NCBI GenBank assembly: GCA_033296885.1
Contig: MU864137.1
Span: forward strand, 1 to 12,985
Direction: 5' to 3'
From: Triangularia verruculosa
Taxonomy: Eukaryota; Ascomycota; Sordariomycetes; Sordariales; Podosporaceae
DNA: 12,985 nucleotides
In this document: positions 1-8,750 of the stretch, one piece after another
How positions within the stretch are numbered: position 1 is the stretch's first letter
Layout of the letters: each line of letters starts with the position of its first letter
Translations under genes and position numbers: made by a program
The notes under the pieces: generated by a model
Told to the model about the DNA's origin: nothing
What the model saw: the letters and a program-made list of their open reading frames with translations, nothing else
Database searches by the model: none

Positions 1-122
1 ATATTTAATATATTAATTAACTTTATATAAATAAGCTTTATTATCTTTTTTTATTTATTTAGTAAATTTCTGTATAATAAATGTATTATATAAATATTAA
101 AAAATATTAAAAGGTTATGATA

Positions 123-305
123 ATATAAAAAGATTATAAGGAAATAAATTAAACTAATAATAAAGTTTAAATATAAATTATATTATAATTAAATAATAAA
201 GAAATAATCGAATATAGTCGGAAAAGAATAATGATTTCGGAGTATATTAAAGGATATTAAAGAATATCGGATAATATCGGAGGATGTCGGAAAATATTAA
301 ATAAA
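123..305 (+). pseudogene. Decayed coding frame, left arm of inverted pair
   Basis: Read from 123, the + strand gives about 60 codons with five internal stops, all TAA. The residues agree with the - strand frame at 2781-3242: both contain a Q-rich, charged stretch followed by an NK(E/K)(I/V)I.Y motif and then a GYQRI/RYQRI motif. The DNA arms also match as inverted repeats through about 130-372 and 2715-2905. The product is not recognisable; the K/E/Q-rich pattern would suit a coiled coil or a Gag-like protein. It ends at TAA 306-308, about 65 bases before repeat C. The upstream limit is unclear because the window starts here. Confidence 0.35.
231..300 (+). repeat. Decamer tandem repeat, 7 units
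   Basis: Seven consecutive 10-base units follow the pattern ARRATATYRR, such as AGAATATCGG, ATAATATCGG and AAAATATTAA. Units end either in TCGG or in TTAA. A matching array in inverse orientation lies at 2784-2825 (units of TTTTAATATC), inside the opposite inverted arm, so the array is older than or part of the inversion. The array overlaps the decayed frame above. Ten is not a multiple of three, so either the frame or the array expansion is secondary. Confidence 0.6.
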
Positions 306-372
306 TAAATAATAATAAATATTAATATCGGTTATATTATTATAATATTATAAAGTTTATAATATTAATTAA

Positions 373-464
373 ATATAGACCTATAAAGTAATTAAAACTA
401 ATTACTTTACCCGCTCGACCCTTACGTCCCCCCTACTTACGAGGACCTAAATCCCCACGAGTAA
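373..464 (+). repeat. Repeat C, copy 1 (left end)
   Basis: About 90 bases contain the most GC-rich block of the region, with ACCCGCTCGACCCTTACGT followed by a run of C. The inverse is at 2626-2714 and a same-orientation copy at 9759-9852. The strand is strongly pyrimidine-biased: C-rich with few G. The CG, CC and CT steps have survived while CA is gone, as RIP predicts. Confidence 0.75.
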
Positions 465-641
465 AATAATAATAATATAAGAGTAAAGTAGAATATAATG
501 TATCTACTGGAAGGGGTAGGCGACCGGATAAATAAAAACTGTATTAAATATTTTATTAGATAAAGATAGAGTATTTTATAAAGTAATTCCTTTAAGTAAA
601 GGGTATTTTAGCGAAGGTAAAGTATTATTATTATTTATATA

Positions 642-697
642 TCCTAGAAGAAAATAATTTCTTAAAAAAAAGTTCTTTTATAATATTATACCCGGCG
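642..697 (-). repeat. Terminal module, L type, next to A copy 1
   Basis: This short module contains tagaagaaaataattt and ends in tacccggcgtt, where repeat A begins. It is the inverse of the left terminal repeat of the MITE at 10098. The same L-type module occurs at 8181-8240, 11427-11485 and 12572-12629. Here no partner end is seen to its left before the C edge at 464, so it is solitary. Confidence 0.6.
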
Positions 698-1574
698 TTA
701 GTTTTCTTTATAGTTCCGGTATTATCGGTTAAAATTATATTTTATAATATAATATATTTATTATATATATACAGCTTTTAATCGTTAAATTTACTAATAT
801 ATATAATATAACGATATAGTTTAAAGTTTTTAAACGCTTCCTTTATTATATTATTTATTATTATATTAATAATTCCCTTACCGATTAATAAATTACTTTA
901 TAATATTATAATTTCTATATTAATAAAAATAAAAAAAACCGTTTTTATTAAATATATTACTCTTTTATCTTTAAATCTCTTTCCCTATTTTATATTTTAA
1001 TTAAAATATTTAGTTTATACTAAAAACTTTCTTAAAGTAAATTACTTTAGTTAATATTTTCGATAAATATAATTAAGATATTAAATATATATAGTTAATC
1101 GATTAATGATAATTAAGCGATATATTTATTTAACTTTCTACTATTTAAATAAAAAACTAATATTCGCCGACTTTAAAATATTACTTATTTTTAAATTACT
1201 TAATAAATAAAAGAAAATAAAATCCCGAATTTAATAAATTATTTAAATAAACTTCGATAAATTAAATTAAAGTTAATTTAAAATACTTTATACTTTAGTT
1301 AAAAAGATATAGATCCTAAATTAAATGTAAATTAATATATTTAAGATAATAATAATAACGATATATAAAAAGAGGTTTATTATTAAAGGGAGAAAATCGT
1401 GGAGTAAATATAGCATATATAATATTTAACGGTAATTATCGTTAAAAATATTTAATAGGAATAGTTAATTTAATATAATATTAATAACTATAAAGAGATT
1501 ACTTTTATAATAATCGTAAGATATTATATCTATACGATACTTATTACTTTTTATATAAACTAATAAACTAAGAA
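698..1574 (+). repeat. Repeat A, copy 1 (full length)
   Basis: This roughly 877-base unit begins gttttctttatagttccgg and ends near tataaactaataaactaag. It is alignable along its whole length with copies at 5784-6651 (+), 7312-8180 (-) and 10421-11426 (-), and in part with 6836-7311 (+) and 12630-12985 (+). Shared landmarks are the ATTATCGGTTAAA box near the start, a TATATATA tract, a segment that reads as protein on the opposite strand, the GATCCTAA box and, near the far end, TATATAAACTAA, which resembles a TATA box. It shows no clear TG..CA ends, so an LTR identity is not supported. It may be a long terminal part of a DNA transposon. Confidence 0.75.
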
Positions 1575-2440
1575 TTATTATTATTTATAAATTATAATAA
1601 CCTTCTTAGTAAATAGTTAAGTGGCGAGTAGTTAAGTAAAAAAGTCGACGATATTGAAGCATTTAATATATTGTATAATAATTTATAGTTAAAAGGAAAG
1701 TTTTATATTATTATCCTACTCCGTTTAAAAGCTCTCGGTATTATTAATAATATTTTTAAAGCCTTTAAAAAGGATCTTGTTTTTCTTTTAAAATTTAATG
1801 GAGGATAAAATACTTCCGGGGTAATAAGTCGTTTTATATTAAAAGAAATTAAAAAATTAAGGATAATATAAGTACGTTAAAAGTATTTTATAAATGAAAA
1901 CTATCGAAATATTATATTTTACTAAATAGTATATTATATATAACATTTATACAAAACTTTATTTATTTATTATATTACCGAAGAGTTTTTCTTTTAAATT
2001 AATTAGAACTATAATTAAGTCCTTTTACTATAATAAAAGCCTTTTACTATTATTTTAAAAAGGAAATCTATTATTATCGTTATAGTTACATTTAACTTTC
2101 AAATATCGGTATATCTTACTATTATATTATATTAGAATATAGAGGGTATTATTAAGTATATACTACTACTTTAATAACCTTTTTAAAATATTAATAAGAG
2201 AAATTATAGTATTACTTTTTTTTTAAAAAAAGAAATATTATATTAACTTAAAACTATTAATCATAAGACTTATATATTACTATATAATTAAATATAAAGC
2301 TATATACTCTTTTATATAATTAACGAAGGTAACTATATAAATCGTAAAGGTATTATATTTTAGTAAAAACCTTTTTAAAAGACGAAAACTACTTTATTTT
2401 ACTTCCCGAAATTTACTACCCTCCCTTTATTATAAACGCT
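1569..2440 (+). pseudogene. Decayed coding frame inside the C-bounded segment
   Basis: One frame can be followed from the end of A copy 1 into repeat B without a shift. Stops are only TAA or TAG, and open runs reach about 38 codons (for example 1692-1805). Readable pieces include KKVDDIEAFNILYNNL (about 1638-1685), LLRLKALGI (from 1716) and FKAFKKDLVFLLKFNGG (ending at 1805). Codon-first-position G and C are kept, as in real coding sequence. B copy 2 preserves the same frame over about 45 codons before an indel. It starts just downstream of the TATATAA in repeat A. The product may be the former transposase of the C-bounded segment, but no motif proves it. Confidence 0.4.
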
Positions 2441-2625
2441 ATTTATTATACTATAGGGCTTATTTTATAATATATTTAAACTTTAATACCTTATAAGATT
2501 TTTAAAAGTTGGTTTTTTTAAAGGAAATATAATTTAAAGTAATTATAATTACTTTTAAACCGTTAATGCCCGGGAGGTCAAAGTTATACAATTAATTTAC
2601 GGAGGGTTATAGTATAAATAAGCTG
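2239..2625 (+). repeat. Repeat B, copy 1
   Basis: This 387-base unit matches 8751-9134 with few indels. Landmarks are tattaacttaaaactatta at the start, aaaggtattatattttagta, the well-kept aaacgctatttattatacta and the tail agtataaataagct. Copy 1 runs straight into repeat C copy 2. Copy 2 instead continues into the tRNA-like unit, and a third short tail (agtataaataagctac) occurs at 3542 before the other tRNA-like unit. The first part overlaps the decayed frame. Confidence 0.75.
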
Positions 2626-2714
2626 CCCGTAGGGACTTAGGTCCTCGCGAGTAGGGGGAATATAAGGGTCGAATAGGTGGAGTAGTTGGTTTTAGTTACT
2701 TTATAGGTCTGTAT
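2626..2714 (-). repeat. Repeat C, copy 2 (right end)
   Basis: This is the inverse of 373-464. It is slightly less eroded than copy 1, keeping ggtggagtagttgg and ggtctg, and so still has several TG steps. It closes the 2.3 kb segment and is followed by TTAA. Confidence 0.75.
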
Positions 2715-2780
2715 TTAACTTATAATATAGGTATTTAATATTATAATAATATATAACCGATCTCTATATTTATTTATTAC

Positions 2781-3242
2781 TTAATTTTTAATATCTTTTA
2801 ATATCCTTTAATATCTTTTAATATTTAACGTTACTTCCTTTTAATTATAAACGATTACTTTTTTATTAACTATTAATTATACCCTTAATATTCTAATTTC
2901 TTAAATAATTTTTTTTATTACTATCTTTTTATTTCTTTCGATAAATATAATATCCTTCTACGTTTCATAGATATAACTTTAATATTTTAAGTACTTTAAA
3001 ATATATAAAGTTAAAGTAAAATATACTTTAATAAAGTCGAATTTAAATTTAAATATAATTTCCGATATTACTTCGGTAATTATAACTACTTTAACGACTA
3101 TAATTATTTCGGCTTTATTAATATCGTTAATAATTATATTTAAATTATAATTATAATATTTAAAATATATAGGAATAATAATTTTATCGATTATAATATT
3201 CGTTAATATATTTAATATTTTATTAATAATAAAACTATTCTT
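2781..3242 (-). pseudogene. Decayed coding frame with 87-codon open run
   Basis: On the - strand, 3242 down to 2982 is free of stops for 87 codons. That is far longer than chance allows where roughly one codon in ten is a stop. After TAA at 2981-2979 the same frame continues to 2781 with only TAA or TAG stops. The run is low in complexity: NDINKAEIIIVVKVVIITEV and FKFKFDFIKVYF, followed later by IFIERNKKIVIKK. Undoing C-to-T changes would make it rich in Thr, Asp and Glu, like a linker or Gag-type region. A - strand frame can be followed upstream to about 3536 through repeat D, but two frames look plausible there. The last third matches the left-arm frame at 123-305. Confidence 0.5.
2784..2825 (-). 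repeat. Decamer tandem repeat, about 4 units
   Basis: About four units of TTTTAATATC lie head to tail. They mirror the array at 231-300 and sit at the equivalent place in the inverted arm. Confidence 0.55.
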
Positions 3243-3370
3243 TTAATAAAAATTAATTAAATTTAATAGTTTTAAAGTATAATAAATTAAGAAGAATTTT
3301 ATAAATATTTTTTTATATACAAAAGTCTTTTACTATAACTTAAATATACTTTCTATAATATATAATAACT

Positions 3371-3532
3371 TTTCATAGCTTTTTTATAATATTTATATTA
3401 AGATATATATAAATATATCGGAAGTCCGAAAACTTATAATAATTCTTCGTATACAGTATTTTGAATATAGTAGGATATACTATACTATAATTTAATAACA
3501 CTTTCTAATACTTCGGGCCTAGTTTTTACTAA
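3371..3532 (+). repeat. Repeat D, copy 1
   Basis: From catagcttttttataa to ggcctagtttttacta this matches 11491-11654. A shorter, more diverged relative follows at 3693-3770. The inner block tatataaatatatcggaag is the best-kept part. Its - strand may encode the upstream part of the decayed frame at 2781-3242, because both D copies give readable - strand stretches around YKKA.K.Y. Confidence 0.65.
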
Positions 3533-3607
3533 TACCATAATAGTATAAATAAGCTACTATTTTATTATTTATTAACCCTTTATAATTAATAAAAAATTAA
3601 TTTTATT

Positions 3608-3693
3608 ATCCTATATAAAAGTCGAATCTACTACTTTTTAATTATAAGTAGTAATTAAGAGATCCTTAGGCGTATACTACTGTACTATAGGAT
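3608..3693 (-). tRNA. tRNA-like module 1 (decayed tRNA or SINE head)
   Basis: The - strand starts ATCCTAT and ends ATAGGAT, which pair as a 7-base acceptor-like stem. Between them are AGTACAGTAGTATACGCC, resembling a pol III A box/D arm, an imperfect hairpin around a CTACTTA loop, and GATTCGACTTT, a mutated form of the GGTTCGAATCC B box. A second copy of identical 86-base length is at 9185-9270. Spacing between the acceptor stem and D arm is slightly off, and the middle stem is longer than normal (about 10 pairs), so this is not a functional tRNA as it stands. A tRNA-derived SINE or a tRNA gene captured in a repeat are both possible. Confidence 0.4.
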
Positions 3694-3770
3694 ATATATA
3701 TAAGTATATCCGAAGTTATAATTTTTAAGGAAATTTTTAATACCGAATGTACTTTAGTGTAGTAGGGCAT
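3693..3770 (+). repeat. Repeat D, partial copy 3
   Basis: tatataagtatatccgaag and the following atgtactttagtgtagtagg parallel 3400-3475 and 11528-11605. It lies immediately after the tRNA-like module, so the two D pieces at 3371 and 3693 flank that module in the same orientation. Confidence 0.45.
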
Positions 3771-4379
3771 ATTATTACCGCAGCTTTTTAGTTTGGACTT
3801 AGTTTTTTCTTTTTTTTTTATTATATTACGATACTAGAAGTTAAAAGGTTATAAGTTCGATTTTAATTCGAGTTAAAATTTATACCTGCCTTTAATATGT
3901 AGCGGAGTGGAGTTCCCTATATTACTATACTTCATTATCGGAGTTTAAGTTAAGGAAAAGAAAAAAAAAGGTAAAGTTTACTTAACTAGCCTTATGAAGT
4001 TTTGAAAATATAAACTATTATTACGGTTACACAGGATATAAAGTAATATAATATAGTAAAAAGGTAATAAATTAAGTGAAGAGTAAACTATAGGAATCTA
4101 TAGGTAGAAATACCTTTTAAATAGCACCCCTTACTATAGGTGGGCTATATAAATAAACCCTATGAAAGACGGTAAGTAGTAATAAAATCCTTATTTAATT
4201 TAATAAGTACGTTCCGGTACTAAATACCCCCTTCTAAATACAAATATTATTATCCTTAATAATCTTTCTAAATAGCTTTATTTTTAAATCACTTTACTTA
4301 ATAGCTAAACGGATATTGTATTATATTAATTTCTATATAAATATAATTTTATATAAACGATTATAGAGTTTTTTAATAG
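3771..4379. other. Unassigned, less eroded stretch
   Basis: No gene or repeat partner was found in the window. TG and CA steps are noticeably commoner here (CTGCC, GGAGTGGAG, ACACAGG, GGTGGGC), so this part has been hit less by RIP or was single-copy. It contains GGGCTATATAAATAAACCC (4141-4159), a TATA-like motif inside a small inverted repeat, which could be an old promoter or LTR piece. Nothing else is supported. Confidence 0.4.
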
Positions 4380-5620
4380 TTTAATTAAACCTTATAACGA
4401 TTAACGTAATAAATTATGGAAATTTAAAATAAAGCTTAACTTTCTTCTTTTTTTAGCGGAAATAAACCTACCTTCTTTACGGCTTTAATATTTATTAATA
4501 AAATCTTTAAAGTAATAAAGTTATTATTTTATTTTATATATATTACGCTTATATTTATATCTTTTTTACTTAATAAAGTATTTAAAACTATCTTTATATA
4601 AACAGTAATTAAGGATTACTACGATTTTATAAATATTATTATTTTTAATATTAGATTTAAATTAAAAATCGTCGATAAAGTTAAATAGTAGTTTAATTCG
4701 CTAAAATAAATCCTTACTGATTAAAACGGCGGAAAAGTAAATTATAAAAATAATAAGGTAAATATTAAACTTAAGAAGGAAATTAAATTTATATATAAAG
4801 CGGTTAATATATCGTTTAATAATAAATAAGTTAAACCTTTACTATAAGAATTTATATAATAGTTTATTAAGGAGGTAATAATTATAATAAAGTGTAAAGT
4901 AAACTTTTAAAATAATATCGAAGTAAATAGGTTTATATTTACTATTATAACGATATTTTATTTTTAGAAATAATAAAGTTTATAGTATATTAAGTGGTTT
5001 ATCATAAGGACTTATATAAAGTGGTATAGTTTTTAATAATCTTATATTATTTAATTATAATAATTTTAATGGATCTATAAATTATAACGCCGAAAAGGAG
5101 TTTATATAATAATAATTCGGTTATAAAAAATAAACGGCGTTAAAGTTCTATTATAGAGCGGGGATAATATTTAATTAAAATAATTTTAATTTATTAAAAT
5201 AATAATAGTTTAAAATAATCTCGATTTATTAATTTTTAACTTTAATTTAACTATTCATTTAAAGATAATAAGTTATAATTATAAAAAGTTTAATATTAAT
5301 AAGTTTCTATATGATTTTTTAAAAGTCGGAAGTAAATTTATAATTATAATTAAAGATAATATTTACGGGTAATCTTTATTTATTAAATATTAATTATTAA
5401 ATTATAATAATAATTTATTATTTAATATTATATTTTATATTATTTAAAAAAAAGAGGGAATATTTTATACACTTATATATAATAATAAGTACTGAATTAT
5501 ATTCGAAATATTTTATAATTTACTAAAGTATATTAATAAATTTTACGGATAGTAATTTAATAATAAAATCTATTATAATTACTTTTATTAAAAGTATATA
5601 CTTTAGGCGGCTTAATGAAT
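4380..5620 (+). pseudogene. Long decayed coding frame
   Basis: One + strand frame runs about 1.2 kb with stops that are nearly all TAA or TAG. The stretch 4440-4598 is open for 53 codons and 4602-4685 for 28 more. Readable pieces are LSSFFSGNKPTFFTALIFIN (from 4440), VIKDYYDFIN (from 4605) and, after 4728, NGGKVNYKNNKVNIKLKKEI. An ATG lies in frame at 4416, two codons before a stop, but the frame is also readable upstream of it. Towards 5620 the stops become dense and the frame is weaker. No catalytic motif of a known transposase or reverse transcriptase can be seen. The only other feature nearby is A copy 2, about 110 bases downstream. It is probably the body of a transposable element. Confidence 0.42.
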
Positions 5621-5730
5621 TAGTACCGTTTAGTTTTATATAATCGATAGATAAAGGCTTATAAATTAAGTAATAGTTTATTTAATTTTTACTCTATTAG
5701 GTTTTCTTATAGATTAATAGGTTATATATT

Positions 5731-5783
5731 TTAAAAGAAAGGAAGTTTTTAAAAAAAGTTCTTTAATAATACTATATCCGGCG
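5731..5783 (+). repeat. Terminal module, R type, next to A copy 2
   Basis: It contains aaaagaaaggaagtt and ends in tatccggcgt. It is the R-type variant of the terminal module, matching the right terminal repeat of the MITE (10325-10382) and 6772-6835, rather than the L type seen beside copies 1, 4, 5 and 6. Confidence 0.55.
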
Positions 5784-6651
5784 TTAGTTTTCTTTATAGC
5801 CCGGTATTATCGGTTAAAGTTATATTATATAATATTACGTATTTATTATATACATATAGTTTTTAATCGCCGAATGTAATAATATATATAATATAACAAT
5901 ATAGTTTAAACCTTTTAAATACTTCCTTTACTATATTATTTATTACCGCGCCGATAATTCCTTCGGTAACCGGTAAATTAGTCTATAGCGTTATAACCTT
6001 TATATTAATAGAAATAAAAGGACCGTTTTTGTTATTTTTTTACTTTTAGCTTTTTCTTTTTATTTTATACTTTAATTAAAATATTTAATCTATATTAAAA
6101 CTTTAATAAAATAAACTATTTTAATTAATAATTTTAATAAATATTATTAATATATTAAATATATATAGTTAATTAATTTATTAATAATTATAGTAAAAAA
6201 GCGATATATATATTTTACTTTTTTTATTAATAATTAAAAGTAATTTAATTTTTTACTTTTTAAAATACTATTTATTTTTAAAATATTTAATAAGCAAAAG
6301 AAAATGAAATTTCGAATTTAAAAATTATTTAAATAGATATCGATAAATTAAATTAACGTTAATTTTAAATACTTTACTACTTTCATTGAAAATATATAGA
6401 TCCTAAGTTAAATTTAGATATATATATTTATACTAATAATATATAGGAAGAGGCTTATTATTAAAAGGAAAAAGTTGTCGAGTAAATATAGCGTACATAG
6501 GATTTAGGGAAAGTTATTATTAAAAATATTTATTAGAAATAACTAGCTTAGTATAATACTAATAGTTATAAAGAGACTACTTTTATAATAATCGTAAGAC
6601 ATTATATTTATACGATACTTGTTACTTTCTATATAAACTAACGAACCTAAG
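5784..6651 (+). repeat. Repeat A, copy 2 (full length)
   Basis: This copy of A is 868 bases long. It keeps more C and G than copy 1 in places (ttaccgcgccgataattcc, ggtaaccggtaaa). The far end reads tatataaactaacgaaccta, which with copy 5 gives the least mutated version of this end. The segment at about 5925-6040, read on the - strand, matches the protein-like stretch at 7931-8101 without a frameshift. Confidence 0.75.
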
Positions 6652-6771
6652 AGTTAATAGGTTATATAAGTCGTATAGTATTTTATTACGGCCGAAGTAA
6701 TATTTATTATTATATATTAATTAAAGTATTTTTTTAATAAAAGAGAAAGTATATAAAGATTCTATATATAT

Positions 6772-6835
6772 TATAAAAGAAACGAAGTTCTTAAAAAAAA
6801 AAAAAAAAAGTTCTTTAATAACGCTATACCCGGCG
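6772..6835 (+). repeat. Terminal module, R type, next to A copy 3
   Basis: It reads ataaaagaaacgaagttc, then a 17-base A run (6793-6809), then acgctatacccggcgt. The A run is an expansion of the shorter A tract present at this spot in the other copies. Confidence 0.6.
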
Positions 6836-7311
6836 TTAGGTTTCTTTATACCCCGGTATTATCGGTTAAAGTTATATTAGGTAATATTATATAATATTAC
6901 GTACCTATTATGTACTTATTATATATATATGTATAGCTTTTAATTATTAAGCTTAATAATATATATAATATAATAATATAGTTTAAACCTTTTCAATACC
7001 TCCCTTACTATATTATTTATTATTACACCGATAACTCCTTTACCGACCGGTAAATTACTTTATAGTATTATAATTTTTATATTAATAAAAATAAAAAGAC
7101 CGTTTTTACTTTTTTACCTTTAGTTTTCTCTTACTATTCTATACCTTAATTAAAATACTTAATTTATTAAAACTTTACTAAAGTAAATTATTCTAGTTAA
7201 TATTTTCGATAAATATAATTAATATATTAAATATATATAATTAACTAATCTACCTATTATAACGAAGAAGCGATATATATACTTTACTCTTTATTACTTT
7301 GAAAATAAAAA
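6836..7311 (+). repeat. Repeat A, copy 3 (truncated)
   Basis: Only the first 476 bases of A are present. Homology stops just after the gcgatatatatactttac box, at the junction with copy 4, so the far half with the TATATAA motif is missing. Confidence 0.7.
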
Positions 7312-8180
7312 GAAGTTTCTTAGTTTATTAGTTTATATAGAAAGTAATAAGTGTCGTATAGATATAATATCTTACGATTATTATAAAAGTAATAGTCTCT
7401 TTATAGCTATTAGTATTATATTAGGCTAGCTATTGCTATTAAATATCCCTAACGATAATTACCGCTAAATAATATATATATTATATTTACTTAACGACTT
7501 TCTTCTTTTAATAATAAACTTCTTTCTATATCGTTATTATTATTGTTATTCTAAATATATTGATTTATATTTAATTTAAAATTTATATATTTTTAACTAA
7601 AGTATAAAGTATTTTAAATTAACTTTAATTTAATCTATCGAAGTTTATTTAAGCGATTTATTAAATTCAGGATTTCTTTTTTCGTTTATTAAGTAATTTA
7701 AAAATAAGTAATATTTTAAAGTTAACGAATATTAATTTTTTATTTAATTAATAAAGAATTAAATAAATATATTACTTAATTATAGTTATTAGTATATTGA
7801 TTAACTATATATATTTGATATATTAATTAAAATAATTTATTTTAATAAAAACTTTAATATAAATTAAATATTTTAATTAAAGTATAGGATAAGGAGAGAA
7901 AATTAAAGGTAGAAAAGTAGTATATTTAACGGAGACGGTCCCTTTATTTTTATTAATATGGGAGTTATAATATTATAAAGTAACCTACCGATTGACAAGG
8001 AAGTTATTAGTATAGTAATAAGGAATATAATAAGGGAGGTATTTAAAAAGTTTAAATTAAATCGTTATGTTATAAATATTATTAGATTCGACGATTAAAA
8101 GCTATATATATATATATAATAGGTATATAATATTATATAATATAACTTTAATTAATAATACCGAAGTTATAAAGAAAACT
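7312..8180 (-). repeat. Repeat A, copy 4 (full length, inverted)
   Basis: A complete A unit in reverse, from the far end (cttagtttattagtttatat) to the box matching attatcggttaaa next to the end module. It is among the less mutated copies around 7900-8100, where it keeps ggagacggtccc and ccgattgacaagg. Confidence 0.75.
7931..8101 (+). pseudogene. Short protein-like segment conserved in A copies
   Basis: From 7931 the + strand reads GDGPFIFINMGVIIL, one TAA, then SNLPIDKEVISIVIRNII and REVFKKFKLNRYVINIIRFD: about 55 codons with one stop before the TAA after FDD. The equivalent stretches of copies 1, 2, 3 and 5 read through the same frame with similar residues (for example SNLPIGEGIINAVINNII in copy 5) and no frameshift. 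The agreement is partly expected from DNA homology. The frame can be followed upstream to about 7740 with more TAA stops. No family is recognised. Confidence 0.35.
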
Positions 8181-8240
8181 AACGCCGGGTATAACGTTAT
8201 AAAAGAACTGTTTCTTTAAGAAATTATTTTTTTCTAGGAC
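8181..8240 (+). repeat. Terminal module, L type, next to A copy 4
   Basis: It reads acgccgggtataacgtt, then aaaagaactgtttctt, then the tagaagaaaataattt box in inverse. It is one of the best-preserved copies and is orientated outward from A like all the others. No matching right end is seen before the MITE at 10098. Confidence 0.65.
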
Positions 8241-8364
8241 ATATATATAAAAAGAAGTTAATGTTCGCTAACTTTAAAATACTACCTATCTCTAAAATAG
8301 TAAGTTAGCGATTAAAGAGGAGTTTTCGAGTTTAGTAGATTATATAAATAAACCTTAATAGGTT

Positions 8365-8736
8365 AAATTAAATTAAATTCCAAATACTTTGCGGCTTCGG
8401 TTAGGAATATATAAAATAAAGATTCTGTAATTTATTAGGGCGGACATTATAAAGAAGATTATCGATTATAATAAATAATAATTTAAAACGAGAAAAATAA
8501 TTAATACCCTTAATATTACCGGTTTATTTAAGGATTTTGATAATAAATTTAAATTTATAGTTAAAAGGGTAGCCCTTAAAAAAGCGGTTTTTTAAAGAAA
8601 AATCTATATTAACTTTAATAAATATAAGTTATATATCGTTAAAGATTATAATACTTTTATCGCGCTCTTTTTTATTTCTTAAAGACTTAAGTAATTTAAA
8701 GTATTTAAAACGAAGTTCGTTTTATTAAGGATATAA
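8365..8736 (+). pseudogene. Decayed coding frame between A copy 4 and repeat B
   Basis: A + strand frame from 8365 to TAA 8734-8736 has only a handful of internal TAA stops in about 123 codons. It includes an open run of 38 codons (from 8482) and one of 28 codons ending at 8680. Readable pieces are LRLRLGIYKIKIL (8386 on), RADIIKKIIDYNK, ITGLFKDFDNKFKFIVKRVA and NFNKYKLYIVKDYNTFIAL. Codons starting with G or C are retained at intervals. The product is unknown. It is not the same sequence as the frame that precedes B copy 1, so B has different upstream neighbours in the two places. Confidence 0.42.
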
Positions 8737-8750
8737 AAAATATAAAGGTT

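Larger units (their letters stand above)
373..2714. mobile_element. 2.3 kb segment bounded by inverted repeat C
   Basis: The segment starts ATATAGACCTATAAAG and ends with the inverse, CTTTATAGGTCTGTAT. Both edges sit next to TTAA (369-372 and 2715-2718), and a third C copy at 9759 is also preceded by TTAA, so a TTAA target duplication as in piggyBac-type transposons is possible. A plain TA duplication at 374-375 and 2712-2713 fits equally well. The inside holds 179 unassigned bases (463-641), repeat A copy 1 with its end module, a decayed frame and repeat B. The flanks beyond the C ends are themselves inverted copies, so C could instead be an inner part of a longer inverted repeat. No transposase family can be named. 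Confidence 0.45.
6772..8240. repeat. Palindrome of two A copies with their end modules
   Basis: A copy 3 (forward, truncated) meets A copy 4 (reverse, full) at 7311/7312. The first 535 bases (6772-7311) are inverse to the last part (about 7705-8240), leaving a loop of roughly 390 bases. The outer modules differ: R type on the left, L type on the right. Confidence 0.65.

Noticed and set aside
698..1574. Repeat A as an LTR
   Set aside because: Length and the TATATAA box fit, but there are no TG..CA ends, no primer-binding site or polypurine tract, and no pair of direct copies flanking a coding interior.
4124..4147. Hairpin around agcacccc and ggtgggct
   Set aside because: Two of eight pairs mismatch and there is no T run or second copy, so a terminator or structured RNA is not supported.
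4416..4427. ATG at 4416 as the start of a gene
   Set aside because: A stop follows at once and the frame reads equally well upstream, so the ATG does not mark a start.
7635..7930. Extending the A-encoded protein-like frame through the whole repeat
   Set aside because: When checked by position, the frame upstream of about 7740 did not stay in register and stops were as dense as background.
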